Shown in pieces: positions 24,195-31,840 of a DNA stretch of 32,621 bases; positions within the stretch are counted from its first letter, which is position 1; each line of letters starts with the position of its first letter. A program made the translations under genes and the position numbers. This DNA comes from Pseudonocardiales bacterium (lineage in GTDB: Bacteria; Actinomycetota; Actinomycetes; Mycobacteriales; Pseudonocardiaceae): NCBI GenBank assembly GCA_019240665.1, contig JAFAXZ010000242.1:1-32621 (forward strand), written 5' to 3'. Under the pieces are notes generated by a model, which worked only from the letters and a program-made list of their open reading frames with translations, did no database searches and was not told the DNA's origin.

Positions 24195-24518
24195 ATGTCC
24201 CTCGACGTTTCCACCGCATTGCTTGAGCGTGCCCAGCAGGGCGAGGTCGATCTGTCCCTCAGCGATCACTCTGGCGGGCTACCTGCTCGGCGCCACCCGC
24301 CGAATCGCGGTCGGAACCGCGGTCAGTGTGTTGTCGACTCAGCACCCGGTCGCACTCGCCGGGCAAGCCGCACTGCTCGACCAACTCTCCGGCGGACGGT
24401 TCCGCCTCGGTCGGGCGTCGGTGACCGTACCCGCACCCTGGAGAACATCACCCGCCTGGCCACCGAGGTCCTCCCACCTGCGACACCGCACCCAACCCCT
24501 CTCGCGCTGATCTTCTAA
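24195..24518 (+). pseudogene. decayed LLM-class flavin-dependent oxidoreductase
   Basis: Recognisable pieces of a luciferase-like monooxygenase are split over two frames. One frame carries TLAGYLLGATRRIAVGTAVS, STQHPVALAGQAALLDQLSG and GRFRLG, a very conserved LLM block. The other frame carries GDRTRTLENITRLATEVLP, typical of the LLM C-terminus. The intervening 200 or so residues are missing, as is the normal N-terminus. A good ribosome binding site (ggaggg) and ATG 24195 remain. The gene was reduced from about 1 kb to about 0.3 kb by internal deletions and cannot make a functional enzyme. Confidence 0.8.
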
Positions 24519-24552
24519 CTCCATGCCCGGCCAGGTCGAGGCTCGCAGGGGG

Positions 24553-25485
24553 ATGAATCTGCCCGCGTGCCGCGTTATACCAGCCGTGGATGCCGAGCTA
24601 TATCGAATCGAGACGGAGCCATCGAACCGGGCAGTCAGAGTGCTCGTGCACGCCTTCACCGGATTTGTGGACGCCGGCCAAGCCGGGCATCTGGCGGTGG
24701 CACATTTACTGACGAACCTGGAGCACCGGGTGGTCGCCACGTTCGACGTCGACCAGCTCATGGATTACCGCTCTCGCCGACCAGCAATGATCTTCGATGA
24801 GGACCGTTGGGCGGGTTATGAGCAACCCAATTTGGTGCTCTACGAGGTGCGCGACTGCGCGGGCACCGCTTTTTTGCTACTGACTGGGCCGGAGCCGGAC
24901 CTGCAGTGGGAGCGGTTCGCCGACGCGGTTCGCGAACTGATCGAGCGCTTCGGGGTAAAGCTGACGGTGGGTCTGGGCGCGGTGCCGATGGCGGTCCCCC
25001 ACACCCGGCCCGCGACGGTCACAGCGCACGCTACCCGTCGCGAGCTGATCTCTGGCTACCAGCGGTGGTTCAATACCATGCAGATCCCTGGTCACGCCGG
25101 GGCGCTGGTGGAGTTCCGGCTGGGCGAGGCAGGGCACGACGCGATGGGATTTGTCGTGCATGTGCCCCATTATTTGGCACGCATCGAGTACCCAGAATCC
25201 GCCCGTGGCCTCCTGGAACACCTGGCCCGCAACAGCGGACTGAACCTGCCCGTGGAGGCACTACGCCCCGCGGCGCAGCGAGCTCTCGCCGAGGTCAACG
25301 AGCAGATCGCCCGCTCTCCGGAGAGTATGTCGGTGGTGGCCAGCCTGGAGGCGCAGTTCGACGCCGTCACGTCTGATCGGCGCCCGCTGCCCTCCCTCGA
25401 TGCCGGATCAATACCCACCGGCGACGAGATCGCCGCGGAGCTGGAGCAGTTCCTCGCCGAGCAGGACGGCCCGGCCGAAGGCTAG
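24553..25485 (+). CDS. PAC2 family protein
   Basis: The protein of about 310 residues matches the PAC2 family and, from memory, M. tuberculosis Rv2714 throughout: LVHAFTGFVDAGQAGHLAVAHL, DQLMDYRSRRP, LLLTGPEPDLQWERFADAV, GLGAVPMAVPHTRP, VHVPHYLARIEYP and a C-terminal GDEIAAELEQFLAEQ. PAC2 proteins relate to archaeal/eukaryotic proteasome assembly chaperones, but their bacterial role is unknown. ATG 24553 gives the same N-terminal length as Rv2714 but its purine-rich stretch is very close to the codon; ATG 24523 would add 10 residues. It completes the conserved sigB-ideR neighbourhood. Confidence 0.85.
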   Translation: MNLPACRVIPAVDAELYRIETEPSNRAVRVLVHAFTGFVDAGQAGHLAVAHLLTNLEHRVVATFDVDQLMDYRSRRPAMIFDEDRWAGYEQPNLVLYEVRDCAGTAFLLLTGPEPDLQWERFADAVRELIERFGVKLTVGLGAVPMAVPHTRPATVTAHATRRELISGYQRWFNTMQIPGHAGALVEFRLGEAGHDAMGFVVHVPHYLARIEYPESARGLLEHLARNSGLNLPVEALRPAAQRALAEVNEQIARSPESMSVVASLEAQFDAVTSDRRPLPSLDAGSIPTGDEIAAELEQFLAEQDGPAEG

Positions 25486-25547
25486 CCGACCCGCCAGAGT
25501 GGTCGCCGCAATGATGAGTGCGGTCGCCAGCACGGGACGGGACAGCG

Positions 25548-27269
25548 TCATCGTCGGTTCCCTGCGCGTGATCGGGTGCGACCGGTCCGGGCCCCGGGGT
25601 CGTCGTCCATGGCCGCCCCGCTGGCCATCCGCTGCGCCAGCCGGGACGCCAGGGCCATGATCGTCAGGGCGGGATTGGCGCTGCCCTGAGTGGGGCAGAC
25701 CGATCCATCGGCGATGAAGAGGTTCGGGACCGCCCAGGCGCGCTGGTTGGCGTCGACGACGCTGTGCTCGGGGAAGCTGCCCATCCGAGCACCGCCGATG
25801 AGGTGCGCGAAGCGCTGGATGGTGAGCACGTCCTGGGCGTCGGCGGCATGCAGGATGTCGGTGATCACCTTGGTCGAGTAGGCCATATTGGCCCTGTCAT
25901 TATCGCCCAGGGTGTAGTCCATCCGTGCGATAGGCTGGCCGTAGGGATCGGTCTCGTCGGCCAGGGTGATCCGGTTATCCGGGTGTGGGAGCAGCTCGTT
26001 GAGCACCCCGATGGTGGCCCAATGGTTGTAGTCGCGCATGTACTCGCGCAACGCCCAGCCCCAATGTCCGTCGGCCAGCACGTGCTCGGCCCAACCGATG
26101 GGCAGTGGGGACACGGTCTGGATGGAGAACCCGCGGGCGAAACCGCGGGCGGGGTCGGTCTCGTAGAACTGTTCGCTGGAAATCTCCGGCGGCGGCGCTT
26201 TGTACATCCGTAGTTCGAAGGGCCACCGCCCCGCGGTCTGGGTAGCACCTTGCACCATGACGTAGCGACCGACCTGGTCGACGTTGTTGCACAGCCCGGA
26301 GGGGAAGCGGCGGCTCACCGAAGCCAGCAGCAGCCGCGGAGTCTCAACCGAGTAACCGGCGATTGCGACGTACCGGGCGCGCTGCAGGCGGTGGGCGCCG
26401 CCGGACTCAGTGGCGTACACCACGCCGCGGGCTCGGCCGGAGTCCTGCCTGATCTCCACCCGCAAGGCCATGCAGTTGGCCCGCACTTCCACGCCGTGAG
26501 CCAGCGCGTCGGGCAGATGCGTGACGTAGGGGCTGGCCTTAGCGTTGACCTTGCAGCCCTGCAGGCAGTAGCCGCGGTAAATGCAGTGCGGGCGGTTGCC
26601 GAAGGTACCGTTAACGATCCCGACGGGGCCGACCCGCATTTCGATACCGCACCGCAACGCGCCCTCGCGGAGCTTCTCGGCAGCCCCGGAGACCGGATGC
26701 GGGGAGAAGGGGTAACGGTGCGGGTAGCCCCAGGGCCAATCCTGGCCGGCCACCGGCAACTCGGCCTCCACCTGCTCGTAGTGCGGGCGCAGATCTTCAT
26801 AGCAGATCGGCCAGTCCGCGCCCACGCCGTCATCGGTGTAGGTGGACAGATCACTGGGATGAAATCGTGGGGTGTAGCCGGCGTAGTGGACCATCGAGCC
26901 ACCCACCCCGCGGCCGGAGTTGTTCTTCCCGAGCTCGATCGGGTCTGCCCCGCTGATGATCCGCTTCTGAGTCCAGTACAGCGGGTGGCTGCCGGCTTCG
27001 TCGGATACCCAGTCCTCGTCGGGGTGCCAGAACGGGCCTGCCTCGATGATCACTACTCGCCAGCCGTGCCGGGCCAACCGCTGGGCCAGCACCGATCCAC
27101 CCGCGCCGGCCCCCACGATGACGAGGTCGACCTCGTCATCATCGCGGTATCGAGCCATGGTGGTCTCACCCGGTAAGTCCCGGGAGTGTACGTCCAGCAA
27201 GAACCGGGAGTCGTTGTCCCGCGGCCCGAGCGCACCCTTGAGGATGCCCCGCCAGAACGTACCCATCAC
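25548..27269 (-). CDS. GMC family FAD-dependent oxidoreductase
   Basis: The 573-residue flavoprotein has the FAD dinucleotide motif VIVGAGAGGSVLAQRLA near residue 50, GRGVGGSMVHYAGYTPR, a central cysteine-containing CIYRGYCLQGC, HLIGGARMGS and the C-terminal SVCPTQGSANPALTIMALA, all typical of GMC oxidoreductases close to gluconate/sorbose dehydrogenase large subunits. It probably oxidises a polyol, sugar or alcohol and passes electrons onward. GTG 27269 overlaps the stop of the upstream small-subunit gene, suggesting coupling; ATG 27158 (MARYRDDD) is an alternative start. No Tat signal is visible on this subunit. Confidence 0.88.
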   Translation of the reverse strand: MMGTFWRGILKGALGPRDNDSRFLLDVHSRDLPGETTMARYRDDDEVDLVIVGAGAGGSVLAQRLARHGWRVVIIEAGPFWHPDEDWVSDEAGSHPLYWTQKRIISGADPIELGKNNSGRGVGGSMVHYAGYTPRFHPSDLSTYTDDGVGADWPICYEDLRPHYEQVEAELPVAGQDWPWGYPHRYPFSPHPVSGAAEKLREGALRCGIEMRVGPVGIVNGTFGNRPHCIYRGYCLQGCKVNAKASPYVTHLPDALAHGVEVRANCMALRVEIRQDSGRARGVVYATESGGAHRLQRARYVAIAGYSVETPRLLLASVSRRFPSGLCNNVDQVGRYVMVQGATQTAGRWPFELRMYKAPPPEISSEQFYETDPARGFARGFSIQTVSPLPIGWAEHVLADGHWGWALREYMRDYNHWATIGVLNELLPHPDNRITLADETDPYGQPIARMDYTLGDNDRANMAYSTKVITDILHAADAQDVLTIQRFAHLIGGARMGSFPEHSVVDANQRAWAVPNLFIADGSVCPTQGSANPALTIMALASRLAQRMASGAAMDDDPGARTGRTRSRAGNRR

Positions 27270-28012
27270 CGTTCCCAGGCGTCGACGACCTGCACCGGGT
27301 CCTCGTCGGTGGCCCCGGGTTGCTCGAACGGCTCCCGCACCGCGGGACCGTCCGCGCCGGGGCCGCCCAGGCGCATGAACCCGCGGGGGTAGGCTGGGCC
27401 GCCGAAGCCGATCTCATTCCACGCCCACGGGTGCGAGTAGAACGCGGCGAGCATCATGCGTATCACCACCGACCAGGCGTGTGCGACGTTCAGCTCATCC
27501 CAGGCGCCGCCGACCAGCCGACCCTGCGCGAACTCGGACACGATCGCCTCGCGCTGGGCTTCGGCGCAGCCAGCGAAACCGGTTTGATAGCCCAGGGTCG
27601 CGGTGTGGTCGAGCCCGCGGAGTACCAGCCGCCAGGTGTCCCGGTCATCGGGCATATCGGCGTACTGATAGCCGTCGAGGAGGCCATCGGCGAGCTTGCC
27701 GTCCACCATCTCGGCAACGGGGACGCGGGGTTCGCGGTCCTGGGCCAGCACGGTGTCACACAATGCCCGCAACACCGGCTCCTCGTCCGATGTGAAGAAG
27801 CGCAGCGGGCCGGGGGGCTCGAGCCGGGCCAGCACCACCTTTTTGGTGGCCTCATCCCAGGTGTCGACCGCGTCGAGCACGTTGAAGTCGGGGTAGCGCC
27901 CGATCATCTGCGGGGTGGTGCCCCGCCGTTGCCGGGGCAGCCACGACGGGTGCAGCGCCGCGCCGCCCGGACGACGCTTGGGCAGGTGATCGGCACTAGT
28001 GAGATCGGGCAC
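27266..28012 (-). CDS. gluconate 2-dehydrogenase subunit 3-like protein
   Basis: The 248-residue protein resembles the small subunit of GMC-type membrane dehydrogenases: LRFFTSDEEPVLRALCDTVL near residue 75, VAEMVDGKLADGLLDGYQY, and a Tyr/Trp-rich end (AFYSHPWAWNEIGFGGPAYPRGF). Subunit 3 normally binds the FAD subunit and often carries the Tat signal; no twin-arginine signal is evident here. GTG 28012 has ggagaag upstream and follows the previous stop by 4 bp; the track start at 28063 overlaps that gene. Its overlap with the GMC gene indicates a stoichiometric complex. Confidence 0.8.
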   Translation of the reverse strand: MPDLTSADHLPKRRPGGAALHPSWLPRQRRGTTPQMIGRYPDFNVLDAVDTWDEATKKVVLARLEPPGPLRFFTSDEEPVLRALCDTVLAQDREPRVPVAEMVDGKLADGLLDGYQYADMPDDRDTWRLVLRGLDHTATLGYQTGFAGCAEAQREAIVSEFAQGRLVGGAWDELNVAHAWSVVIRMMLAAFYSHPWAWNEIGFGGPAYPRGFMRLGGPGADGPAVREPFEQPGATDEDPVQVVDAWER

Positions 28013-28016
28013 GGGT

Positions 28017-28556
28017 TCACTTCTCCCGACGTAGCACGGCCGCGAGCAGGCCCATGCCGCCAACCATCGCCATCAGGCCCGGCGCGGAGATCGGGGGGCC
28101 CATCGGCAGGTTGTAGGAGTACAGTCGCCAGCCGCCGGGCTTGCGGGCCACCCCGCGGGCGTGGAAGTACTCCCCGAGTAACCCGTTGGCGACATACAAC
28201 GCCGCAGTCACCGGCAGCGCGGTCTTAGCGCAGCGCCGGGAGAACACTCCCCCGATGCCAGCCGCCACCAGCGGCGGTGTCAGCACAATCGGGCTCCACA
28301 TCCACTTATTACCGAAACTGGCCCGGTAGTGCTCCAGGTAGATCTCCGCACCGGTCACCACCGCCGCGGCTGCGGTCAACCCGGATAGCGCTCGCTCGAA
28401 CCGGCCGTGCTCCACGTTCCACACCATCCGGTCGATGAGGTGCTCAGCAGGGGCCACCGCCCCATGGCGGGCAGAGGTGGGGTCCGTTTCGGGCTCGACA
28501 GCCCTCCGGGCGGTGCGGCGACCGATGGTCGGGCGACGGATTAACAGATTGGCCAT
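28017..28556 (-). CDS. hypothetical four-helix membrane protein of the GMC operon
   Basis: I do not recognise this family. The 179-residue protein has a basic, soluble N-terminus (LIRRPTIGRRTARRAV) and about four hydrophobic helices: ALSGLTAAAAVVTGAEIYLE, IVLTPPLVAAGIGGVFS, ALPVTAALYVANGLLGEYF and LMAMVGGMGLLAAVL. ATG 28556 has agggag upstream. It is the first gene of a tightly packed operon with the subunit 3 and GMC genes. A role as membrane anchor or electron acceptor partner is a reasonable guess, but no heme-binding CxxCH or quinone motif is visible. Confidence 0.7.
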   Translation of the reverse strand: MANLLIRRPTIGRRTARRAVEPETDPTSARHGAVAPAEHLIDRMVWNVEHGRFERALSGLTAAAAVVTGAEIYLEHYRASFGNKWMWSPIVLTPPLVAAGIGGVFSRRCAKTALPVTAALYVANGLLGEYFHARGVARKPGGWRLYSYNLPMGPPISAPGLMAMVGGMGLLAAVLRREK

Positions 28557-28647
28557 GTCAGCTCCCTGGCAGTATTCCGACAATCCGGGAATTTAACGCT
28601 ACCCGGATCGGCTGCCAACCACCCGGCGAAGCATCTGTAACCCCCAC

Positions 28648-30441
28648 TCAGCCCTGCCGATGTGGCAGAAACTCCTGGAGTTTGGTCCTGACACCTTGCT
28701 TGATCACGCCCCAGCGGTCCTCATCACCGGCCAGCATGGCCTTGGCGGCGTCGGTGATTTGCTCAAAGGTGGCGTGCGGCGGCACGGGTGGCACGTTCGG
28801 GTCGCAGCGCACGTCTAACACCGTTGGCCGGCCGGCGGCCAGTGCGCGGTCCCAGGCCGAAGCGATGTCATCAGGCTTGTCGACGGCGATGGCTTGCAGG
28901 CCCAAATCGGTGGCGAATCCGGCGTAATTCACATCGGGCAGGCGCTGCGACTCGACGAACTTAGGCGCGCCCGCCATGGCGCGCATCTCCCAGGTGACCT
29001 GGTTCAAGTCGTCGTTGTGTAACACGGCGACGACCAGCCGAGGGTCGGACCACTGTTCCCAGTACCGCTTGATGGTGATCAGTTCGGCGAGACCGTTCAT
29101 CTGCATCGCGCCATCTCCGGCGAACACGATCACTGGTCGATCCGGGCAGCCGAACTTCGCCCCGATCCCGTAGGGCACCCCCGGACCCATGGTGGCAAGG
29201 TTGCCCGAGAGCGACCCGCGCATGTTGCCCCGGAACTTCAGCTGTCGGGCATACCAGTTGGCTGCCGACCCTGAGTCGGCGGTGACGATCGCGTTGTCGG
29301 GCAGCCGGGAGCTCAATTCGGCGAACAGCCGCATCGGGTTGATCGGATCCGCCTCGACACCTGCCTCCATCGCCATGGTCTCCCACCAGCGGGTCACATC
29401 GGACTCGATGCTCTCGCGCCAGGCGCGGTCGTCTTTGCGGACCAACAGCGGCAGCAACGCGCGCAGGGTGGTCGCCGCGTCGCCCACCAGATTCACTTCG
29501 TAGGGATAACGCATGCCGATCATGACCGGGTCGAGGTCAATCTGCACCGCGCGGGCCTGGTCGAACTCAGGCATGAACTGGGTGTAGGGAAAACTCGATC
29601 CGACCGTCAGCAAGGTGTCGGCCCCGCGCATCATCTCGTAGCTCGGCCGCGTTCCCAGTAGCCCGATCGACCCGGTCACATACGGCAGTTCGTCAGAGAG
29701 CACGTCCTTGCCCAGCAGCGCCTTGGCCACCCCCGCACCGAGCAGGTCCGCCACCTGCTCCAGCTCGGCGGCGGCTCCCCGGGCACCCGAACCCGCCAGG
29801 ATCGCGACCTTACGGCCAGCGTTGAGCAGCTCCGCCGCCTGATGCAGCGCGTCGGAGTCCGGCGCCAGCTCGGGCCAACAGATCCCCAGGCTGGAGGGCA
29901 CCATCTTGAACTCATGACTCGGCGGCGAGTACGCCAACTCCTGCACATCGGCCGGCACGATGACCGCCGTCGGCGCTCGCCGCGCCAAGGCGATTCGGAT
30001 CGCCCGGTCCAGGACGTTGGGCAACTGCTCAGGGACGGTAACCATCTGCACGTAGTCGCTGGCGACATCCTTGAACAAGCTCAGCAGGTCGACCTCCTGC
30101 TGGTAGGAACCGCCCATCGCACTGCGATTGGTCTGCCCGACGATCGCCAGCACCGGCACATGGTCAAGCTTGGCGTCGTAGAGGCCGTTGAGCAGATGGA
30201 TCGCACCGGGCCCCGAGGTCGCCGCACAGACTCCGAGCCGCCCGGTGAACTTCGCGTACCCCACCGCTTCGAAGGCCGCCATTTCTTCATGCCGGGCCTG
30301 CACGAACTGCGGCTTGTTGTCCGCCCGACCCCACGCTGCTAATAGGCCATTGATCCCGTCGCCGGGGTACGCGAAGACCGTGCCCACCCCCCACTCGCGC
30401 AAACGGCTCAGCAGATAATCAGCAACCTTTGGTGCGGCCAC
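28648..30441 (-). CDS. thiamine-diphosphate enzyme, pyruvate oxidase/dehydrogenase (PoxB)-like
   Basis: The 597-residue protein has the three-domain ThDP decarboxylase layout. The N-terminal PYR domain has FAYPGDGINGLL and the catalytic Glu in QARHEEMAAFEAVGYAK. A middle domain carries ILAGSGARGA. The C-terminal PP domain has GDGAMQMNGLAELITIKRYW followed by HNDDLNQVTWE, the Mg/ThDP-binding GDG...N motif. It resembles pyruvate oxidases and PoxB-like quinone-dependent pyruvate dehydrogenases more than acetolactate synthase; the exact reaction is not determined. GTG 30441 has ggagggg upstream. It is separated by 91 bp from the GMC operon downstream and may be its own unit. Confidence 0.82.
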   Translation of the reverse strand: MAAPKVADYLLSRLREWGVGTVFAYPGDGINGLLAAWGRADNKPQFVQARHEEMAAFEAVGYAKFTGRLGVCAATSGPGAIHLLNGLYDAKLDHVPVLAIVGQTNRSAMGGSYQQEVDLLSLFKDVASDYVQMVTVPEQLPNVLDRAIRIALARRAPTAVIVPADVQELAYSPPSHEFKMVPSSLGICWPELAPDSDALHQAAELLNAGRKVAILAGSGARGAAAELEQVADLLGAGVAKALLGKDVLSDELPYVTGSIGLLGTRPSYEMMRGADTLLTVGSSFPYTQFMPEFDQARAVQIDLDPVMIGMRYPYEVNLVGDAATTLRALLPLLVRKDDRAWRESIESDVTRWWETMAMEAGVEADPINPMRLFAELSSRLPDNAIVTADSGSAANWYARQLKFRGNMRGSLSGNLATMGPGVPYGIGAKFGCPDRPVIVFAGDGAMQMNGLAELITIKRYWEQWSDPRLVVAVLHNDDLNQVTWEMRAMAGAPKFVESQRLPDVNYAGFATDLGLQAIAVDKPDDIASAWDRALAAGRPTVLDVRCDPNVPPVPPHATFEQITDAAKAMLAGDEDRWGVIKQGVRTKLQEFLPHRQG

Positions 30442-30472
30442 AGCGTCCCCTCCGAAATCCTGATGGGTCTGC

Positions 30473-30507
30473 TCATTCCGAGCTTCCAGTCATTCCGAAG
30501 CTTCCAG
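30473..30507. repeat. imperfect tandem duplication upstream of the ThDP gene
   Basis: tcattccgagcttccag (30473-30489) is followed directly by tcattccgaagcttccag (30490-30507), differing by one inserted base. It lies 30-65 bp upstream of the ThDP-enzyme start, in the position expected for its promoter, but no convincing -10/-35 pair is visible within it. Confidence 0.75.
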
Positions 30508-30553
30508 GGGGGCATTCCCGGAAATCGTTGCCGTTACGCACGCTTCACCGTTT

Positions 30554-30569
30554 CGTGACCTGTGTCACA
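30554..30569. promoter_or_regulatory. candidate CRP/GlxR-type operator
   Basis: CGTGACCTGTGTCACA matches the TGTGA-N6-TCACA consensus of CRP/GlxR regulators at 9 of 10 positions. It lies in the 212-bp divergent gap between the ThDP-enzyme gene and the HpnB-like glycosyltransferase gene and could control either. No regulator gene of this type is in the window. Confidence 0.4.
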
Positions 30570-30653
30570 CGCCCGCGCTGGTGAGAAGGCCACGGCGAGC
30601 GACGCGGCGCCCTGGGCTAGCCGTTCCTCTCGCGGGAATGGCATGCTCGGTGA

Positions 30654-31820
30654 GTGCCGCTGCTCGGCCGGCTCGCGACCGCATCAGCGGCGGCGTGGGC
30701 CTATCTCCTGCTCACACACGGCGACTTCTGGCTCACCTCGACCCGGCTGCTGGTCAACCCCCCCGAACCCGGCTCGTGGCCGAGTGTCGGAGTCGTCGTC
30801 CCAGCGCGCGACGAGGCGGTGGTGCTTGGCGAGACGCTGCCCACCCTGCTCGCGCAGGACTACCCGGCCGAACTCGCCATGTGGCTGATCGACGACGGGA
30901 GCAGCGACGGCACCGGGGAACTCGCGCGTACCGTCGCCGAGCGGTGCGGCGGAGGAGTCTCGCTGACTGTGCTGACCGCCCCACCTCCGCTGCCGGGGTG
31001 GACCGGCAAGCTCAATGCCGTCCAGCGCGGCGTGGCAGCGGCCAGCGCCGCCGGGGTCGATCTGCTGTTGTTCACCGACGCCGACATCGCTCATCACCCC
31101 TCCTCGGTGCGCCGACTGGTCGCCACGGCGCTGGCGGACGACCGCGACCTCGTCTCGCTCATGGCGCTGCTGCGCACGCAGACCTACTGGGAGCGCGCCC
31201 TCGTTCCGGCGTTCGTCTACTTCTTCGCTCAGCTCTACCCGTTTCGGCGGGTGGCTCGGCCCGGCGCCCGGACCGCCGCAGCCGCCGGCGGCTGCGTCCT
31301 ACTCCGCCGTACGGCACTCGAGCGGGCCGGGGGGCTCACCCGTATCCGCGGCAACCTCATCGATGACGTGGCCCTGGGTCGGCTGCTCAAGCGCTCCGGC
31401 GCGCGGACCTGGCTGGGCTTCACCGGCGACCCGCCCGAGGTCCGCAGTGTACGGCCCTACCCTTACCTCGCGGACCTGTGGACCATGGTCACCCGCAGCG
31501 CCTACACTCAGCTGCGCCGCTGCCCGGGGCTGCTCGCCGGCACGGTCGCCGGCATGGGGCTGCTCTACGTCCTCCCGCCCGTCGCCGGGCTCGCCGGGCT
31601 GGTCCAGCATTCGCCGGTGCCCGCTGTGGCTGGGCTCGGCGCGTGGGCCGTGATGGTCATGACGCAGGCGCCGGTGCTGCGGCTCTACGGCCTCTCACCG
31701 CTGCGCGGACTCGCGCTGCCAGCCGTCGCCATGCTGTATGCCGCCATGACAGTGGACTCGGCGCGCCGCCACGCGACCGGCCGAGGCGGCGCCTGGAAAG
31801 GCCGGCTCGCTGCGAGCTGA
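30654..31820 (+). CDS. HpnB-like family 2 glycosyltransferase
   Basis: The 388-residue membrane-associated GT-A enzyme has VGVVVPARDEA near residue 46, WLIDDGSSDGT, GWTGKLNAVQRG, the metal-binding TDADI and NLIDDVALGRLLKRSG. Three to four C-terminal hydrophobic helices and a GRGGAWKGR ending follow. The GWTGKL motif, DAD and the final RGGxWKGR are hallmarks of the hopene-associated HpnB family, which may modify hopanoids or carotenoids. No squalene-hopene cyclase is in the window, so a hopanoid role is uncertain. GTG 30654 has only a weak ggtga upstream, and it converges with the permease gene. Confidence 0.82.
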   Translation: MPLLGRLATASAAAWAYLLLTHGDFWLTSTRLLVNPPEPGSWPSVGVVVPARDEAVVLGETLPTLLAQDYPAELAMWLIDDGSSDGTGELARTVAERCGGGVSLTVLTAPPPLPGWTGKLNAVQRGVAAASAAGVDLLLFTDADIAHHPSSVRRLVATALADDRDLVSLMALLRTQTYWERALVPAFVYFFAQLYPFRRVARPGARTAAAAGGCVLLRRTALERAGGLTRIRGNLIDDVALGRLLKRSGARTWLGFTGDPPEVRSVRPYPYLADLWTMVTRSAYTQLRRCPGLLAGTVAGMGLLYVLPPVAGLAGLVQHSPVPAVAGLGAWAVMVMTQAPVLRLYGLSPLRGLALPAVAMLYAAMTVDSARRHATGRGGAWKGRLAAS

Positions 31821-31840
31821 CCGAGCCCGACGCCGCGAGG

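Noticed and set aside
26250-27176. 308-aa plus-strand ORF opposite the GMC gene
   Set aside because: Shadow of a well-supported flavoprotein; composition typical of antisense high-GC frames.
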